The notes beneath the pieces are model-generated. The model was not told the DNA's origin. It ran no database searches and saw only the letters and a program-made list of their open reading frames with translations. A stretch of 64,000 nucleotides of DNA from Hoplostethus atlanticus (taxonomy: Eukaryota > Chordata > Actinopteri > Trachichthyiformes > Trachichthyidae). Each line of letters starts with the position of its first letter. Position 1 is the stretch's first letter. Location: NCBI GenBank assembly GCA_034670405.1, contig JAXDDX010000051.1, positions 1,587,501 through 1,651,500 on the forward strand, given 5' to 3'. Both the position numbers and the translations under genes were made by a program. Shown here in pieces: positions 45,169 to 58,735 of the stretch.

Positions 45169-45907
45169 TTTATGCCCGTAAGGTGTGTTGTTCTCATATT
45201 CATACCAGGACTGGGGTCACCTCACTTTCAATTCAAACAAAAAAGGAGGTGGATTTTCATTAAACAAAAAGACAGCGACTGAACCAGAACCTCAAAACCT
45301 TTCCCTCTGTAGAGGCTGCCGGGTCCATAAGCAATGACCTTGCTATATGTTCTTGTTTACTAGACTTTATTAAGATATATAAAAACATCATTATCATACC
45401 AGATATGAATTCCTTATTTGTGCAGGAATAAACAGAACTTGATGCTGATGAAAGAGCAGTTTGGGATTTTGCATCCTCACAGTCGAGGCATCCATTGGGA
45501 GATGCAAAAGCTGACCCTGGAACTGTGCCCGTCGGCAGATTCTAGCTTGCGTAAGTCAATGACACCGGAGACAGTGAAGAAGTACAAGAGAACAAGCTGG
45601 AGAGAGAGAGTGTGTGTGTGTGTGTGTGTGAGAGAGAGCGAGCCTGAAGAAACGCTCCATATGTTGCCAATGAGAGCAGCAATCAGAGTTAAGCGTGTAG
45701 TGATATCTCAGTGATACTCGCTATGCTGGCTCAGCGGCACCTGGCAGAGGCCTGGGGCGCAGCCTGACTGACCAACAGCAGCGGTGGCAGCAGCATTTCC
45801 CACAAGCCCCGGAGCTGAAAGGAGTACAGATGCTCCCTTGATAGGGCGACTTTGTGGGCTGGGAGGAGTAGAAGGAGCATCTGCTGTATACAAAATACAA
45901 ATGCAAA

Positions 45908-45970
<63 letters not shown>

Positions 45971-48900
45971 AGAGGAAAAGTAATGGCAACAGTATCCTCT
46001 TATTTTTACATTTTCCTCCCTTTCCTCCCCTGTTAGTCACTTCCTCGTCCTCGGTTTTCACGAATAACCATCTCCGGCTCAACTACCTTCTTCACCAGCC
46101 TATCTTCATTCTTTCACACTGCATCTTTTCACAACTGTGAGGTAGAAGAAAAAGGATAATGTTTCTGCTACTTTATTCACGGTCTTCTCTTAACCTTGCA
46201 GCCCAGTGGTGAGTGTGTGTGAGAGAACATTTCTATTGCTCCTTTTCCAATAGTTATCTCTGTATTGCTTCTCACTGACTCATCTACCATCGTCCACTGA
46301 AATACCTTTGTCACCACATTATACCTAGACTTTATCCTTTTCTACGCGGTTCCTACACATACATTCCAAACATTTCATCCTGATTTTTAGGTCGACGTCG
46401 GTTTTTGCGATGTACAATACACGGACAGTCTGCTGTTGGTGAAGTGATTTTTTTTCAAGCAGCGTGGGCAGTCCATTGACCTCTGAGTATTTATTTTGTT
46501 TATTGAGACAGTGGGAAAGCAGAGAGGGAGACACAGGAGAAAAAAAGATGATGGGATTTGACCCAAGGTCAGTGGGTGGGTATATGTGGCTCCACTATCT
46601 CTTCCCAAGATTTTTAAGACCTGGAATTGGTAAAAACTATTTGAAACTATTTTTTTCAGGACCATAGAGGGAACCCTGATTATACTGTATAATCCATTCT
46701 CCTCATCCTCCTCTCGATCCTCCTCCATCTTGCCCTTTTTCCTCAAACCATTGGTCTTTGACCTTCTACTGTCACGGATGTGATCAATAGCACAAAGCGG
46801 GAGAACAGTCACAGGGTTCCCACTGGGGTCCTGATGTAAAATTCTATCACATTTCCATGACTTTCCATAAATAAGTCGGAACGCTTCCATGATCTCAAAA
46901 CTTCCTTCCTTCCTGCTTTGTTAATATTGTTTTTAACCTCAGAAAAGTTCTCAAGGTGTTAACAGTTTCCACTACAGTTGGGCTTGCTGTGGCGATAAAC
47001 AGCTAAAAACACCATCTAATGCAATGAATGAGGGCAGGAAGTTGGAAAATACATTGTTATATTCTTGTAAAGTGACCCATTTGTAAAATTCCCTAACATC
47101 CCTCGTCTTCCCCGGAGAATTTATCACATCCCATCCCATCACATCTGAAATACCTCTAAATATTCCACAATATTCCAGAAATTCCATGACCAGTGGGAAA
47201 CCTGCAGTCATCTCCCATTAGAAATGAATGGGAGTTGTGTCTCCAAAAACCTTTGAAAAAAAAAGAAAAAACCTGAAAAGAAAAAGGACATCCCCGGGCT
47301 GTGAGGAAAACTCAAACCCATGCAATCGCTTCAAAACTTTCATTGTTATCCAGCTAGCTCAGGCGTCACACCGTCACATAGCTGGCAGCGTGAGCAAATG
47401 CAGACAGGGAAAACCACTTCACAAGATTGAGCTCAGTCAGCTACACACTCACATACACACACAAGCACACGTTATGCTGGCTCATTTCAGAGACCGAGAG
47501 CAGAGAATGCATTCCCTTTGAAGCCGGCAGCTCTGGTATCACGATTCTGGGTTGAGAAGAGAGGGGGTGGAAAAATGGAGATTGAAGATTCCCCGACATG
47601 CACAGACATACACAACAAAATGTGCATATAGTTCCTCTGAGATAAAGGTAAAAAACATCCTACCAATCCTCCTCTCCTAACTTAATGTTCAATCTTTCCT
47701 CTTTTACTCAACTTCATCACCATGATCCTTTCCCGCTACGCTTTTTCCTCCTACAGTCTGTCTTCCTTCACACACTGATAAGAACTCAATGTATGTTTGT
47801 GCAGACTGAAAACAAGCACTGCTATCACCTGTCTGTGTTGTGGTCTCCATCTCTTGTACTGTTTTTTTTTTTTCTCTCCAACTTTGTTTCCCTCCATTAT
47901 CTTGCATTCCTCTCCTCTCTCCATTCCCATCTGCCTCACGTCCGTCCAATCCATCAGTCTCTCTGGCCGTAAATCCATTTGCCCACTTCGTCTCTCTCCG
48001 ATCTCCCTTCATTCTAATCTCTCTAGTTTTATTTCACCCTTCAGCTGCTCTACTAGCACCACTTCAGGCATCTAAATCCTACCCGACACCTTTGATAAAT
48101 GTTTCTCGGGAGCTCAAAAAGGATCAGAGGTCGCAAAAGGGTCACACGCCCGCAACCTCAAGTTAGCATTCAACCTCTCAAAGCGGGAGAAAACCCTTCC
48201 CTATTGAGGCAACCTGTTGCAGAGCTGAGCGGGGCTTAGCAACCCACGCAGAAATCAATTCGCAAATAATGTTTGGAGATGTGTGAGTGAAGAACAGGAG
48301 CGAGGGAGTGTTGGCAATGCTGCCTCAGACTTATTTCTTACCATGTCTACAGAGAGGGGAGGATGTATGGGTAGTTTTAAATATATATTCTCTCCTTTTT
48401 CTGTCTTTCTACCTATACCTCTCCATCCCCCGTTCTCCCCAATAACGACATCAAAGATACTAATGATTTCGTTAGCATGCAGCAGAGCAGGTTTTGCCCT
48501 GCCTTTGTGAAGCGAGAAACAACTGCTAACAGCCCTAATCTGTGATTTCTTCATCTATTTTTCCGTCTATAAATATCTTTGTGTCATTCATTCTCTGCTC
48601 TCCTCTCTCTGGAGAAGAAGGCTTCCTCGGCATTCTCATTCTGCACCATAATCTACCGTGATGGACTAGCTCTCCCACACCGCAGCTCATTAAACGAGCA
48701 CGGCGGCCTTCCTGGTTCTTTTCTCCCTCGGCATTTTTCTCTTCCCTTCATCCTGTTTGCTTTGAAGAGGTCCTCCAGGACCCCCGTAATAAAGTTCTCC
48801 AGGATTACCAGGCACCTTCAGCCTCTAATAGGAGATGATGTTATCTGTGGGGCTATCGGCTCTGACTGGCAGGGAGAATTCACTGCCATGGTATTTATCT

Positions 48901-51708
48901 AACCTTTTGATGCGGGTGACTGGCGTTCTAGGGGATAAAACCCCTTGACCCCCTTGACAAAAGCCATTCTGGGAAGATTGAAATGAAGCATCGACTGCAT
49001 GATAGCACGTATTATCGTTGATTATGGTGGATAGGGGCCTTATCAGAATTTCTCAATGTATTCTACCGTGGTACTTTACAACAACGGTCATTTTGGTTAG
49101 GCTAGGGTGTTAAGGGTGAGGGAGAGGCAGCGCTACCTTGGGCATCCGACACCGCTCCAATTTCCAGCCTCACGGATCAAAATGTTTGAACTTTGGCCCA
49201 GTTTGCAGCCGACCTTTCAAAGCACTTCCGATGAGATTACAACTTTATTTGATGTAGGAGTCGAGGTACGAATATAGAGGAGTGTGTGTCTGAGTTTCCA
49301 GAACTGTACGATGCAACATTAAAAAGTAACCGACAAATCTGTATTCAACCGAGCCTATCTATAAAAATAACAATATTGAAGGCTTTTTTTTTAATCTCAA
49401 TCTACGACGGTGGCTTAGAAGAGACTTGAAACCACCTAATGTTTTTATATCTCCCGCCTTCCTGCTACCACGAGCACTTCCCTGATGATTCATCAACAAG
49501 CCTACCTATGCCCTACTTAGCGGCGAGCACAGGGCAGGATGCTTGTGTGGCTGCCCTTACTCAACAGAATCCAAGACTGATCCAAGTGAATCCAAGTGAT
49601 CCAAGACTCTCCCTTTGTACTTTGAAGAAAGACGTTCCCACTGCTCGCCTCCGTTGTCATTTCTGACATGCTATGTGCATCACAGTGCAGGTTGCAGACC
49701 AAAGAGGGGAGTCTTTCACGAGTACTGAGATACTGACACAAGGCTTTTTGTCTCATTTTCCTCACACTTCTTCCGAGTCATGTGCTTCTCCTCCAACATC
49801 TTACCAAGTCCCAAGTTCTGGACTCAGTAGGTTCCCGGAGCTCCTATTTTAACAAGGAGCAAAGCAGTGCAGCCAAATGTAGAGCAGGACACAGCGTATG
49901 TCTCCCTAAGCCAAACAGGCGAGGGCTGCCCTACTTTAACAACTTTGGTAGCCTGCTTCCCTCACCAAAAAAAAGAAAGGGAGAAAGAAGACTGGAAGAT
50001 AACGGTAAAAAAACATCCCTGATCTTGAGCCGCTGCAGAATGAATATACGGAGGGGGAGGGAGGGTAAACGAAGAATAAAAAAAAAAAGGTGAAAGATTA
50101 TTAACAGCATCTGCATCAGGTCTTAATTAGGTCTGCTCTCCATCTGCAGGGACATTAAGCTGATGTGCTTCACTCCCTCCGACTCCCGAACAAACACCGA
50201 TGCGAAATCCACTGTGGGTAATGAGTGTCCGGGCTTGTGTTTCTGTGTGCGAGTGTCTCCGTGTACGTGTCTGTCTGCACTTCCCACCAGACTGAAAACA
50301 CACACTGCTACGGCCTCGCTCTCTCACCGTCTCCATCTCTTGCACTGTTTTGTTTTTCTTGTTTTCTCTCTCGTCTTGACTTTGTTCCTTCCCCCCCTAG
50401 GCCTTTCCTCTCCTCTCTCTATTCTCATCTGCCTCATATCCATCTCTGTCATCAATCTCTCTCGTTTGTCCAATTCCTTTCTCTCTTGCTCTCTCTCTGA
50501 TTTCACGTCATCCCAAATCTCTATAATCACTCTTTCATCCATACATTATATGCCTCTACTTTCTTTTTTGTCCAAACCTCTCCCCCTTTCTCTCTTCCAC
50601 TGACACACTTTCCATGCTAATTGAGCAGCAGCAGCAGCAGGAATAGTCTTCCCAGTCTGGTGCCAGCCACGCTCCCCTAATTTTACTGGTTCCTCTGGAG
50701 TATAACAGACTGGACTGGTAGGCTCTCTACTATTAACATCACACAGTACTGACACACTCCCAATTAAACACCGATACCTTGGAGACAAGCTTAAATTGGT
50801 GTATTTTTTTAGTACTTGAGGGAAGTTATTTTGAGACGATGATGATTAATGGGGGCAGCATCTGATTGAAAGATAGGTTGGCGCTCCCAACTTCACCAAA
50901 GTCAATGGACATTGCAGCGTTCTGAAAAGGTCCATCTGAGTTGTTGTCCAAATGCAGAGATGTGTTAGGAGCAGTAGCAGCACGATACTCCAACGTTTCC
51001 CTTCATGGTGTGTCAAAGAGAGAGTGTCAGGGATGGAGTGTCACCGGACAGATGAAGGGACGAGCGGTGAGGAGACAATAAGAAGGAAACCAAAGAGGCA
51101 CGCTGCCGGGTTTTTAGTGTGGCGCTTTTGGTCTGGGGGAGAGAGAGAGCGAGGAGAGAAGGGAATGACGGCACTCACCTCCTTGCTTACTCCTGTCAAG
51201 ATAGATGGAGACCCTTCTGGCCAGACCTGCGAGTGGGGGGAGCAAATGGAGGGGGGGAGGAGGAGGGGAGGAGGGGCGCAGGATAGCAGGGGAGTAGGCA
51301 AGTCAAAAGCATATCAGCCCAAGCACGCAACACATTAGCAAGGATCCCCTGCATGCAGACACACACACACACACTGTAATTACACACTTACATAAACACG
51401 TATTGTATGATTACAACATATTCTACTTACTCACACACACACACACACGCACACGCACACACACAGAGCAGAGGGATGAACAAGTTTCTGAGCACGGCAT
51501 CTCCCAACTGACTAACACCAATATGGTGAGATCAAAGACTAAAGTAGAAAGACAGAGAGCGGAGTTTCACTGAGCTACTGTCTCTGCATTGGAAGCAGGG
51601 GCTGTGGAAGCATTGGGCTTGATAACCCAGCTACAATCCTGCAGGGCAGAGAAGCCCAGATCTCCTCACCACAGGGCATAAGGCAGGTAGGGTGAGGGCT
51701 TGATAGTA

Positions 51709-51745
<37 letters not shown>

Positions 51746-54700
51746 GCGGCTGACTATGAAAGTACATGTGTGGCTACCAGAATCAATAATCCATTAATTC
51801 AATTACAGCAAATTGATTCTAGCTAGGATTGAGTTATTGTGGAGTTGTAGATCATCGGGGGAAGCTTGCTGCCTTGTTCAGCCTCTCTTGAGGGGGCAGA
51901 GAGGACACAAAACAATATCGAAGAACAAGCAAAGTAACAACAAGCCAGACAGACACAGTCTACAGAGGTCTGAGATGGGTCAATGATGAGAAATAGGCAC
52001 GTCTGACACAAGCATGTTACTGGAGGGCATGGGGGGGGGATGAATTAGGGAAGGTTGAGTGGGATCTTGTGTGTGTCTGTAAGTCAGATACTGCATCAGA
52101 AAAGTTGTAATGGTTTGCAGCAGCTGCTTACAGAGGTGGACCAGGTTTTTGAAAGCAATGACAGATTTGTGACATTTTCTGCCGGCTCCACATTATCATT
52201 AAAGCAATGCTAAAATCTGAAATTTGAAAACAGGACCATATAATCACAGTACTCTATTTGAAAGGCACTCCAAGCCGTGGTATTAATTCTATATTCGTTA
52301 TTTAGCCCATATGGTGAGGTGAAATGGCGCAGGTGGCCCATAATACACTGGGGAAAACCGTGTGTGTATGTGTGAGACTGGGAGTGTGTGTGTGTGTGTG
52401 TGTAGATGCATGTGTTTGCAATCCATCCTACCTGAACAACACAAACTAACACTGTACTCCTTTCAATACAAGGTCTCTGTTGGTTTACTGTTAATATCCA
52501 CGTTGAAATCAATGTCTCTGCAGTCTGAAAACAGCTCCTACATCGGGGCCGTCACCAACAACACATCCACCATAACAAGCACACCATTAAATGTTAAAGT
52601 CTCTGGCAGTGCTGAAAACTAGGCTGTGGCTCACTGTGGGACAGTCCTCCAGAGAGGATGAATCTCCAAGGGTGATAGTGTCGTGACGATTTTGTGTGCT
52701 TGTGTGTGACAGACAGACAGACAGACAGACAGACAGATAGAGCGAGATAGAGTTCTCACTGTGATGCCTGTTAAGTGTGTCACCTCTCTGCAGGCCTCCC
52801 CAGAGCACTGGTGACTGTGCTTTGTAATGATGGTGACACATATGCACACACAGTGTGTGGTCCACACCACTGCACGGTATCCAGTCAGACAATCAGTCAG
52901 CCAGTCAGTCATTCTGCCAGCTGAGCTCTCATTGCATCCAATTAGCCAAATGTGTGTCTTATTCTATATGAGGTCTGGTCTACAATGCTGTCCAAAGACT
53001 GTCCACCCACACACATCATCGTTGACATGTGTGCTGATGCTAATAGGCTGAGTCATGGATGATATACCTAACTTTAAATCTTTCAAATCAGACAAAGGAA
53101 AAATGTGCTGGATATGATTATGATGCATTCGGTACTGTGCAAGATGTGAGCATGCCACTAGAAAAAAAAGTCAACTAAGTTATTATGCAACTGAGCAGGG
53201 GATATGAGAAACATACAATAAATAGCATTCCTGCACCTGTCACAATATCCCCAAACTTTTCTGACCCAGGAATAGACACATCCATGATGATTGAGAAACG
53301 CTTGAGGCGGTGCAATGGAAATGTGGAACAGGGGAGAAAATTAAAAGGAAGTGGGTAACCTAGCACAGCAGAGGAGCGGGTGGATGTGACATGTATGTTG
53401 TGTGCCTGACCTGCTATAAATAATATCTGCAAATAACTCGGATGAGTGGCGTTGAGCCAGGGGACCAGGACAGGATGTGTCTTTAACGTTTTGATGGAGC
53501 AGGGCAATGTTACAGTACATATGCCAATGAAACTCTAAATGCTGGTAAAAGCACAAATTAGTGAGTCAAATTCGGCTAAAATATGTAGATTTGATTGTGT
53601 TTGGGGTTTTATATTTCATTGCCTCAATTAAGAAATCCAATTATTTAAACCTGGGCAGTAGCCCAAAATTCACGGCCCGCTGCCATCTTGGACCATGCCA
53701 CTGGAGCTGGCTAAGTCACATGTTAATACATCACCTCTAATTGGGAGGGAAGACTACAGGCTTGATGCTAGTGTTACATTACTTCTGATTGGTGGAGCTG
53801 ACCACAGACTCCTGACTTGCAAACCCAAAATGCTACCAACATAGCAGGAACAAGCCACAGTGATGGCTGCAACAATGTGGAAGAAGTGATGAAAATTGGC
53901 TTCAGGTTCAGAAGCTGCATCTATTTCTCCAGCCAGTAATCGTAAAGACAGTACGCAACATTAACTTTCAAAGGCTTTCCTGTGATTGTCTAAACTTTAT
54001 GGCACTACTAGTGTGTGTGCTCACACATACTGACAACACTGTGTCGGTCTTTACTACAAGAATGTCGCTGTGAGTAGAAGATGTTCAGTAATTTGATCGG
54101 TACTCTCCGGTACTCTACTTTCAAACAAGGATGCGAGCAACCAGTGTCAGGTATGGCAAAGCACTTATATATTACCTCTTCAGTAGAGGTTTTTGTTGGA
54201 TGCTCTAATTGGTTAACTCCTTGTTGTTGTTCTTTAGGTGGAGATGTAGAAGTGTGATTGGGAGGGGTAGACAGTGGGGTAGTTGGGTAGTTACTGTAGG
54301 ATGTACTTCGGGGTATGGGTGGGGGGGTAGATAGTAAAATAGAGCGTCGGTCTTTACTGTGAGCGCTGGCGGAGGGCTGACCTCGGGTGGTGGGCAGCAT
54401 GTCGGACAGGCCCTGCCACGCCGTCACCATCTCCGGGTTCTTCTGGTCGGCAAAGTTCTTCCAGATGCGCAACGCTCCATCATCTGGAAGGAGGAAAGAG
54501 AGGGAGAAAGAGAGAGGAGAAAGAGAGACACAGAGATAGAGAGGGGGAAGAAAAGTATGTAGGGGTGAATTAGTTGAGGGAGAAGCAGAAAGGAGAAAAG
54601 AGATGTAGTGGAGAGCAAAGGAGAAGGCCAAAAGGAGAAAGGGTAGAGAGTGCGATGCCCATGGTAAATTGAGGTGCATCAAAATGAAAACGGTAGCAAG

Positions 54701-55189
54701 GACACGAGGATGTGTTATTTCTGTATGTGTACAAGACTTTCTAGAAACACTGAACCCAAACTCTTTAAAATTATACAACACTAGCACACACGCCCACATC
54801 CACACTGACACGGTTTGACTTTGTTTAGGGTGAGTCATGGTTAGTTCCGCTTCACAAAGTTCATGCAACTCACAGTTCAAACATATATTTCAGAGTTCAT
54901 AACAAAAATTAATGCTTCTACAATCCAAGCAAGATAAACGGCAGATAAAATAAAATAAAATAAAATGACTTGCAGGATTATGTCCCCGGTCATTAAGACA
55001 GTCGGACAATAATCCAGTGCAGACGCAGGTATAATGGATCATTCCGGAAGGTAGGACTCATGCCCACAACAGGTTGGTAAGGAGATATATATATAGACGT
55101 CTATATATATATATAGACGTTAGCAGACAGCGGGAACAGGTCCGTGAAATGCAAAGTGCAACTTTGACTTAGTCTAGGTTGTCACAACG

Positions 55190-55224
<35 letters not shown>

Positions 55225-56362
55225 TCTTACTTTTCAAAAGAATCCATCGAGAACCAAAAATAGCATCATGCCATATCCCTCTCCCTTTGAAAGCATATGC
55301 GATTTTCAGTGAAATACAAGGCAGGCAAGAGTTTCTCGCCCTACACACAAACCGTAATCTGTATTGAAGAAACCAGCTAGGCCTCCACCGTGAACATAAA
55401 GTGCTCTTATTGTAAATATTGTGTTTTTTATATAGAGCTCTTAAAAACTGTGACATTGTAAATATTGTGTTGGTTTATTGTAAATAGTGTGAACCTGTTA
55501 TTTTGCACATTTCTGCTGAGCATTGCCACTTTGCATTTCACTGCACACCTCGTGTGTGTATGTGACAATTAAACTTCTTGAATCTTGAATCTTGAATCTT
55601 GAAAAGGTGTCCATGCTTTTACAACCCTGCATCTGATTTATAATCAGTATTTTATGTTTTTACACATGTTTTTTTTTCCAGATGTCCTTCAGAGCATCAC
55701 TAATGGAACAAAACCAGATGATTGCCTATTACATTTAGATGAGATACTTTAACCTTATTAATCATTAAGCTTTAAGGCAGTATTTGGAGAGCAGAGTGAA
55801 AAGGTATGCAAGAAAATGTTACAGTATAGAAAAACTAAATAACTATGTGTGTGTGTACATGCCTCGTTAGTTGGACGGTTTCAGCACACTTCTCAGGGTT
55901 AGGAAGATAAAGTCATGGAGGGTAATTGTTCTGTTCTCCTGATGAATGATGATGAATACACATGAGTGTTTCTGCCTGTGTGTGTGTGTGGGAGTGTGTA
56001 TTTCTGGGGTCAGAAGTCAACTGTTTAAGGCTTGTTAAAACTTCAAGCAGGGGGAAAAACAAACCTTGCTACAAATGAGTCTCATTGCGATTTCTATTGG
56101 CGGTGGGTGTGTGCGTTTGTGCTTCCAAGTGTTGGAAGCATGGTTAAGATTTACTGGAGAGTAGATTTGTAAACTTTGTGCTTTGTGAAAGAGTGAGTCC
56201 TGTGTGTGTGTGTGTGTGTGTCTCCAACCTGTTGCAGTGAGCAGCAACGAACAGTCATGTCCATTCAGGTACTCCATGGCTGTGATGCGGGTGTAACGAG
56301 GGTTCCCGTTGTAGAAGTAGTCTAACCTCTCCCCCTTCTCCCAATCCCAGAAACTAGGAAGG

Positions 56363-56398
<36 letters not shown>

Positions 56399-58691
56399 CC
56401 CTTTTTAGAATGTAATCCATGTTGTTCGTTTTGCCAACTTTAAAAACTCAAAGTATGAATGAGAATCACAGCGTTTGTATTATGGTTCTCATGATGTAAA
56501 GCTGGCAGGTTAGGCAGAGTACACTGGGCGTGTGCAATAGTGTTGCAGAATGAGGCTGTGCTGTGTCTCTCTCTGACCAGATGCTGTCCTTGTCGGCTAC
56601 AGCGATGCAGGCATTGAAGGGGTGGAACTTCACCACAGACGGTACGCCAGGGTTGCGGTTGATGAATATCTGATCATCCAGACGGGACACACCTATAAGG
56701 GGGGAGGAGCCAAAACAGGAAGAGGTGTCAAATTGCACCACATCAGAAGTGAAGTTCCCCAAACTGGAAGATCACAGGTTTTGACCCCTGCCACAGCCAG
56801 TGTATCCCATCTAGAGCAACTGATCCCTACCTATATAATAATACCTGCTGCAGCAGGGGTGCTGCTCCTGGCTGCCCTGGTAAAATACAGTATGCACATG
56901 GATGTTTACTTCAAAGGGATATGTAAACAAGCAGCCTCTTAATGACACTGTGGGTATGAAAATCATGCCCTATATAGTAGTTGTGTTCCCCCTGGTAGTT
57001 TTCAATGTGAGCCAAACACAGTACCAATAGATTAGCACACAACTGACTCAACTGTTCACCGCCTCAACACATGTTGTCATGGCAACAACACGCATTGGCT
57101 CGGCAGTCTGTCCTTGGCTACCTGGAACGTACTCTTGAGACCACCAAGAATGTGAAAAATCAATCATGAATTCATCACAAATATAGCTGCGTCTGAAGAA
57201 ATAGATGTATAATCACAGACCTTGGGCTGCTGCACTGCTTAAAGCAGCCTGTGTTCATAATCGACTGCTTTCGTGTGTGTTGTTTGGCGGTGCAATAAAT
57301 ACAGAGCTACTGTGAAACTGCCTTGAAGCCTTTAACACTGCGATATTAGTAAATTTTGCATCAACAAGAAGACAAAAACCAATGAGCAGAGACAGATTTC
57401 TAAGCCCTAAAAGGATGATGTTCTCGATTTCCTCTCTCTCTCCTCCAACTCTCTCTCCCTCTGTCTTTTGTCATTTTCTAGTATTCTTTCTCTTTTCATC
57501 TCTCTTTTATCACTAGCTTTCCTACTTCCTTCCTCGGCCTTTGTTCTTCCTCTCCGCCCTCCATCCCTTCCATCCTCCTCACCCTCGTCTCCTCTCTTCT
57601 CCGTCTCTCTCTGGAGAGAGCAGACTGAATGAGGGCAACCCTACTACTTTCCTCTCTCAAAACTTGTGAGCATAGGAGGGAATGCAGTGATTAAACGAGC
57701 AGAGACAGAGGGAGAGAGAGATCTGTGTGAGTGAGCCTCAGCTCTGACGCCAATCGCCTCGTGACTGTGTGTGTGTGTGTGGATGCCGCTGCCAATGACG
57801 TTTGATTATTAGCTATTCTGTTTGAGTAAGCCCTGACTTCAGTTGGGGAGTCTGTGTGTAAGCTGGTACCCCGGGCTCTTTAAAGTATAGGAAGGGGAGT
57901 CCTGTGACTCATAAAGGAGGCTGTTTCTGTCTGTGGGTTGTTTTCAATCCATCCTGTCCTCATCTACTCTGATGCACACGCACACGTTTACGAAAGCATG
58001 ACGATGCCATCTACCACCTGTATGTGTGTGTGCTTGCATGCATGTTTGTTAGTGATGTGTAATAGTATTTAGTCTGATATATCTGTTTGCTGTCATAGGC
58101 CTTTTATTAAATATCCAATATCTACATAGCTACATAAAACAGTCCATAAAACCTGCAGTGAATGAATGAATGAGTGAATTCTGATTGCCTTTGCAGACTT
58201 TCTTCATTCATTTAATTTTTCAATGACGTCTTTCGCTAATGTATCCCAGAGTCTCCCCTACCATTGAATAGGTGGGTGTGGCAGATGAGTCAGTCCACCG
58301 ACTCAACTCTCCCCTGGATCCAAGTTAAGCCTCACCCCACCCTCCTCCCATCTGCCACAGTGGGTTTGGTCACCCTGCCTTAAAGACCTACTAATCCTAA
58401 AAGAATTTCAGTAACATGGGTTTCAATGGAGAGTGTTAGTGTCCCATTTTGTTGTCTCAGTACTTGTACTCTGTGCAAGTTGAATCTAATCTAATCTAAT
58501 CTAATGATTGTCTAAATTCCCCCTGCCAAGAATAAAAAAATAATTGTTCTAAAATTGTTCTAAAATTGCATTGCCTGGTAAAATAAATAAATAAATAAAA
58601 TGAACATTGGCTACTGGCAGCTTCAATGCAAAAAAAAAAAAGTCAGCTTTCAGAAAATGTGTATACACGTATATACTATATGTACAGTATA

Positions 58692-58735
<44 letters not shown>

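Larger units (their letters stand above)
45104..54381 (-). other. rptor 9.3 kb intron
   Basis: No coding exon on either strand that I can support. It holds CA/GT/GA microsatellites, a hAT-like miniature element (46812-47204) and two diverged copies of a pyrimidine-rich block (47801-47966 and 50286-50465). Confidence 0.6.

Noticed and set aside
46387-46890. 167-codon minus-strand frame
   Set aside because: It overlaps the left end of the hAT-like element, low-complexity acidic codons and intron sequence; no supporting splice sites.
54008-54880. 290-codon minus-strand frame
   Set aside because: Only 54382-54483 is real (rptor exon). The rest is intron sequence kept open by chance; a CTTCCAG acceptor and a GAG|GTCAGC donor delimit the exon and match the Raptor family.
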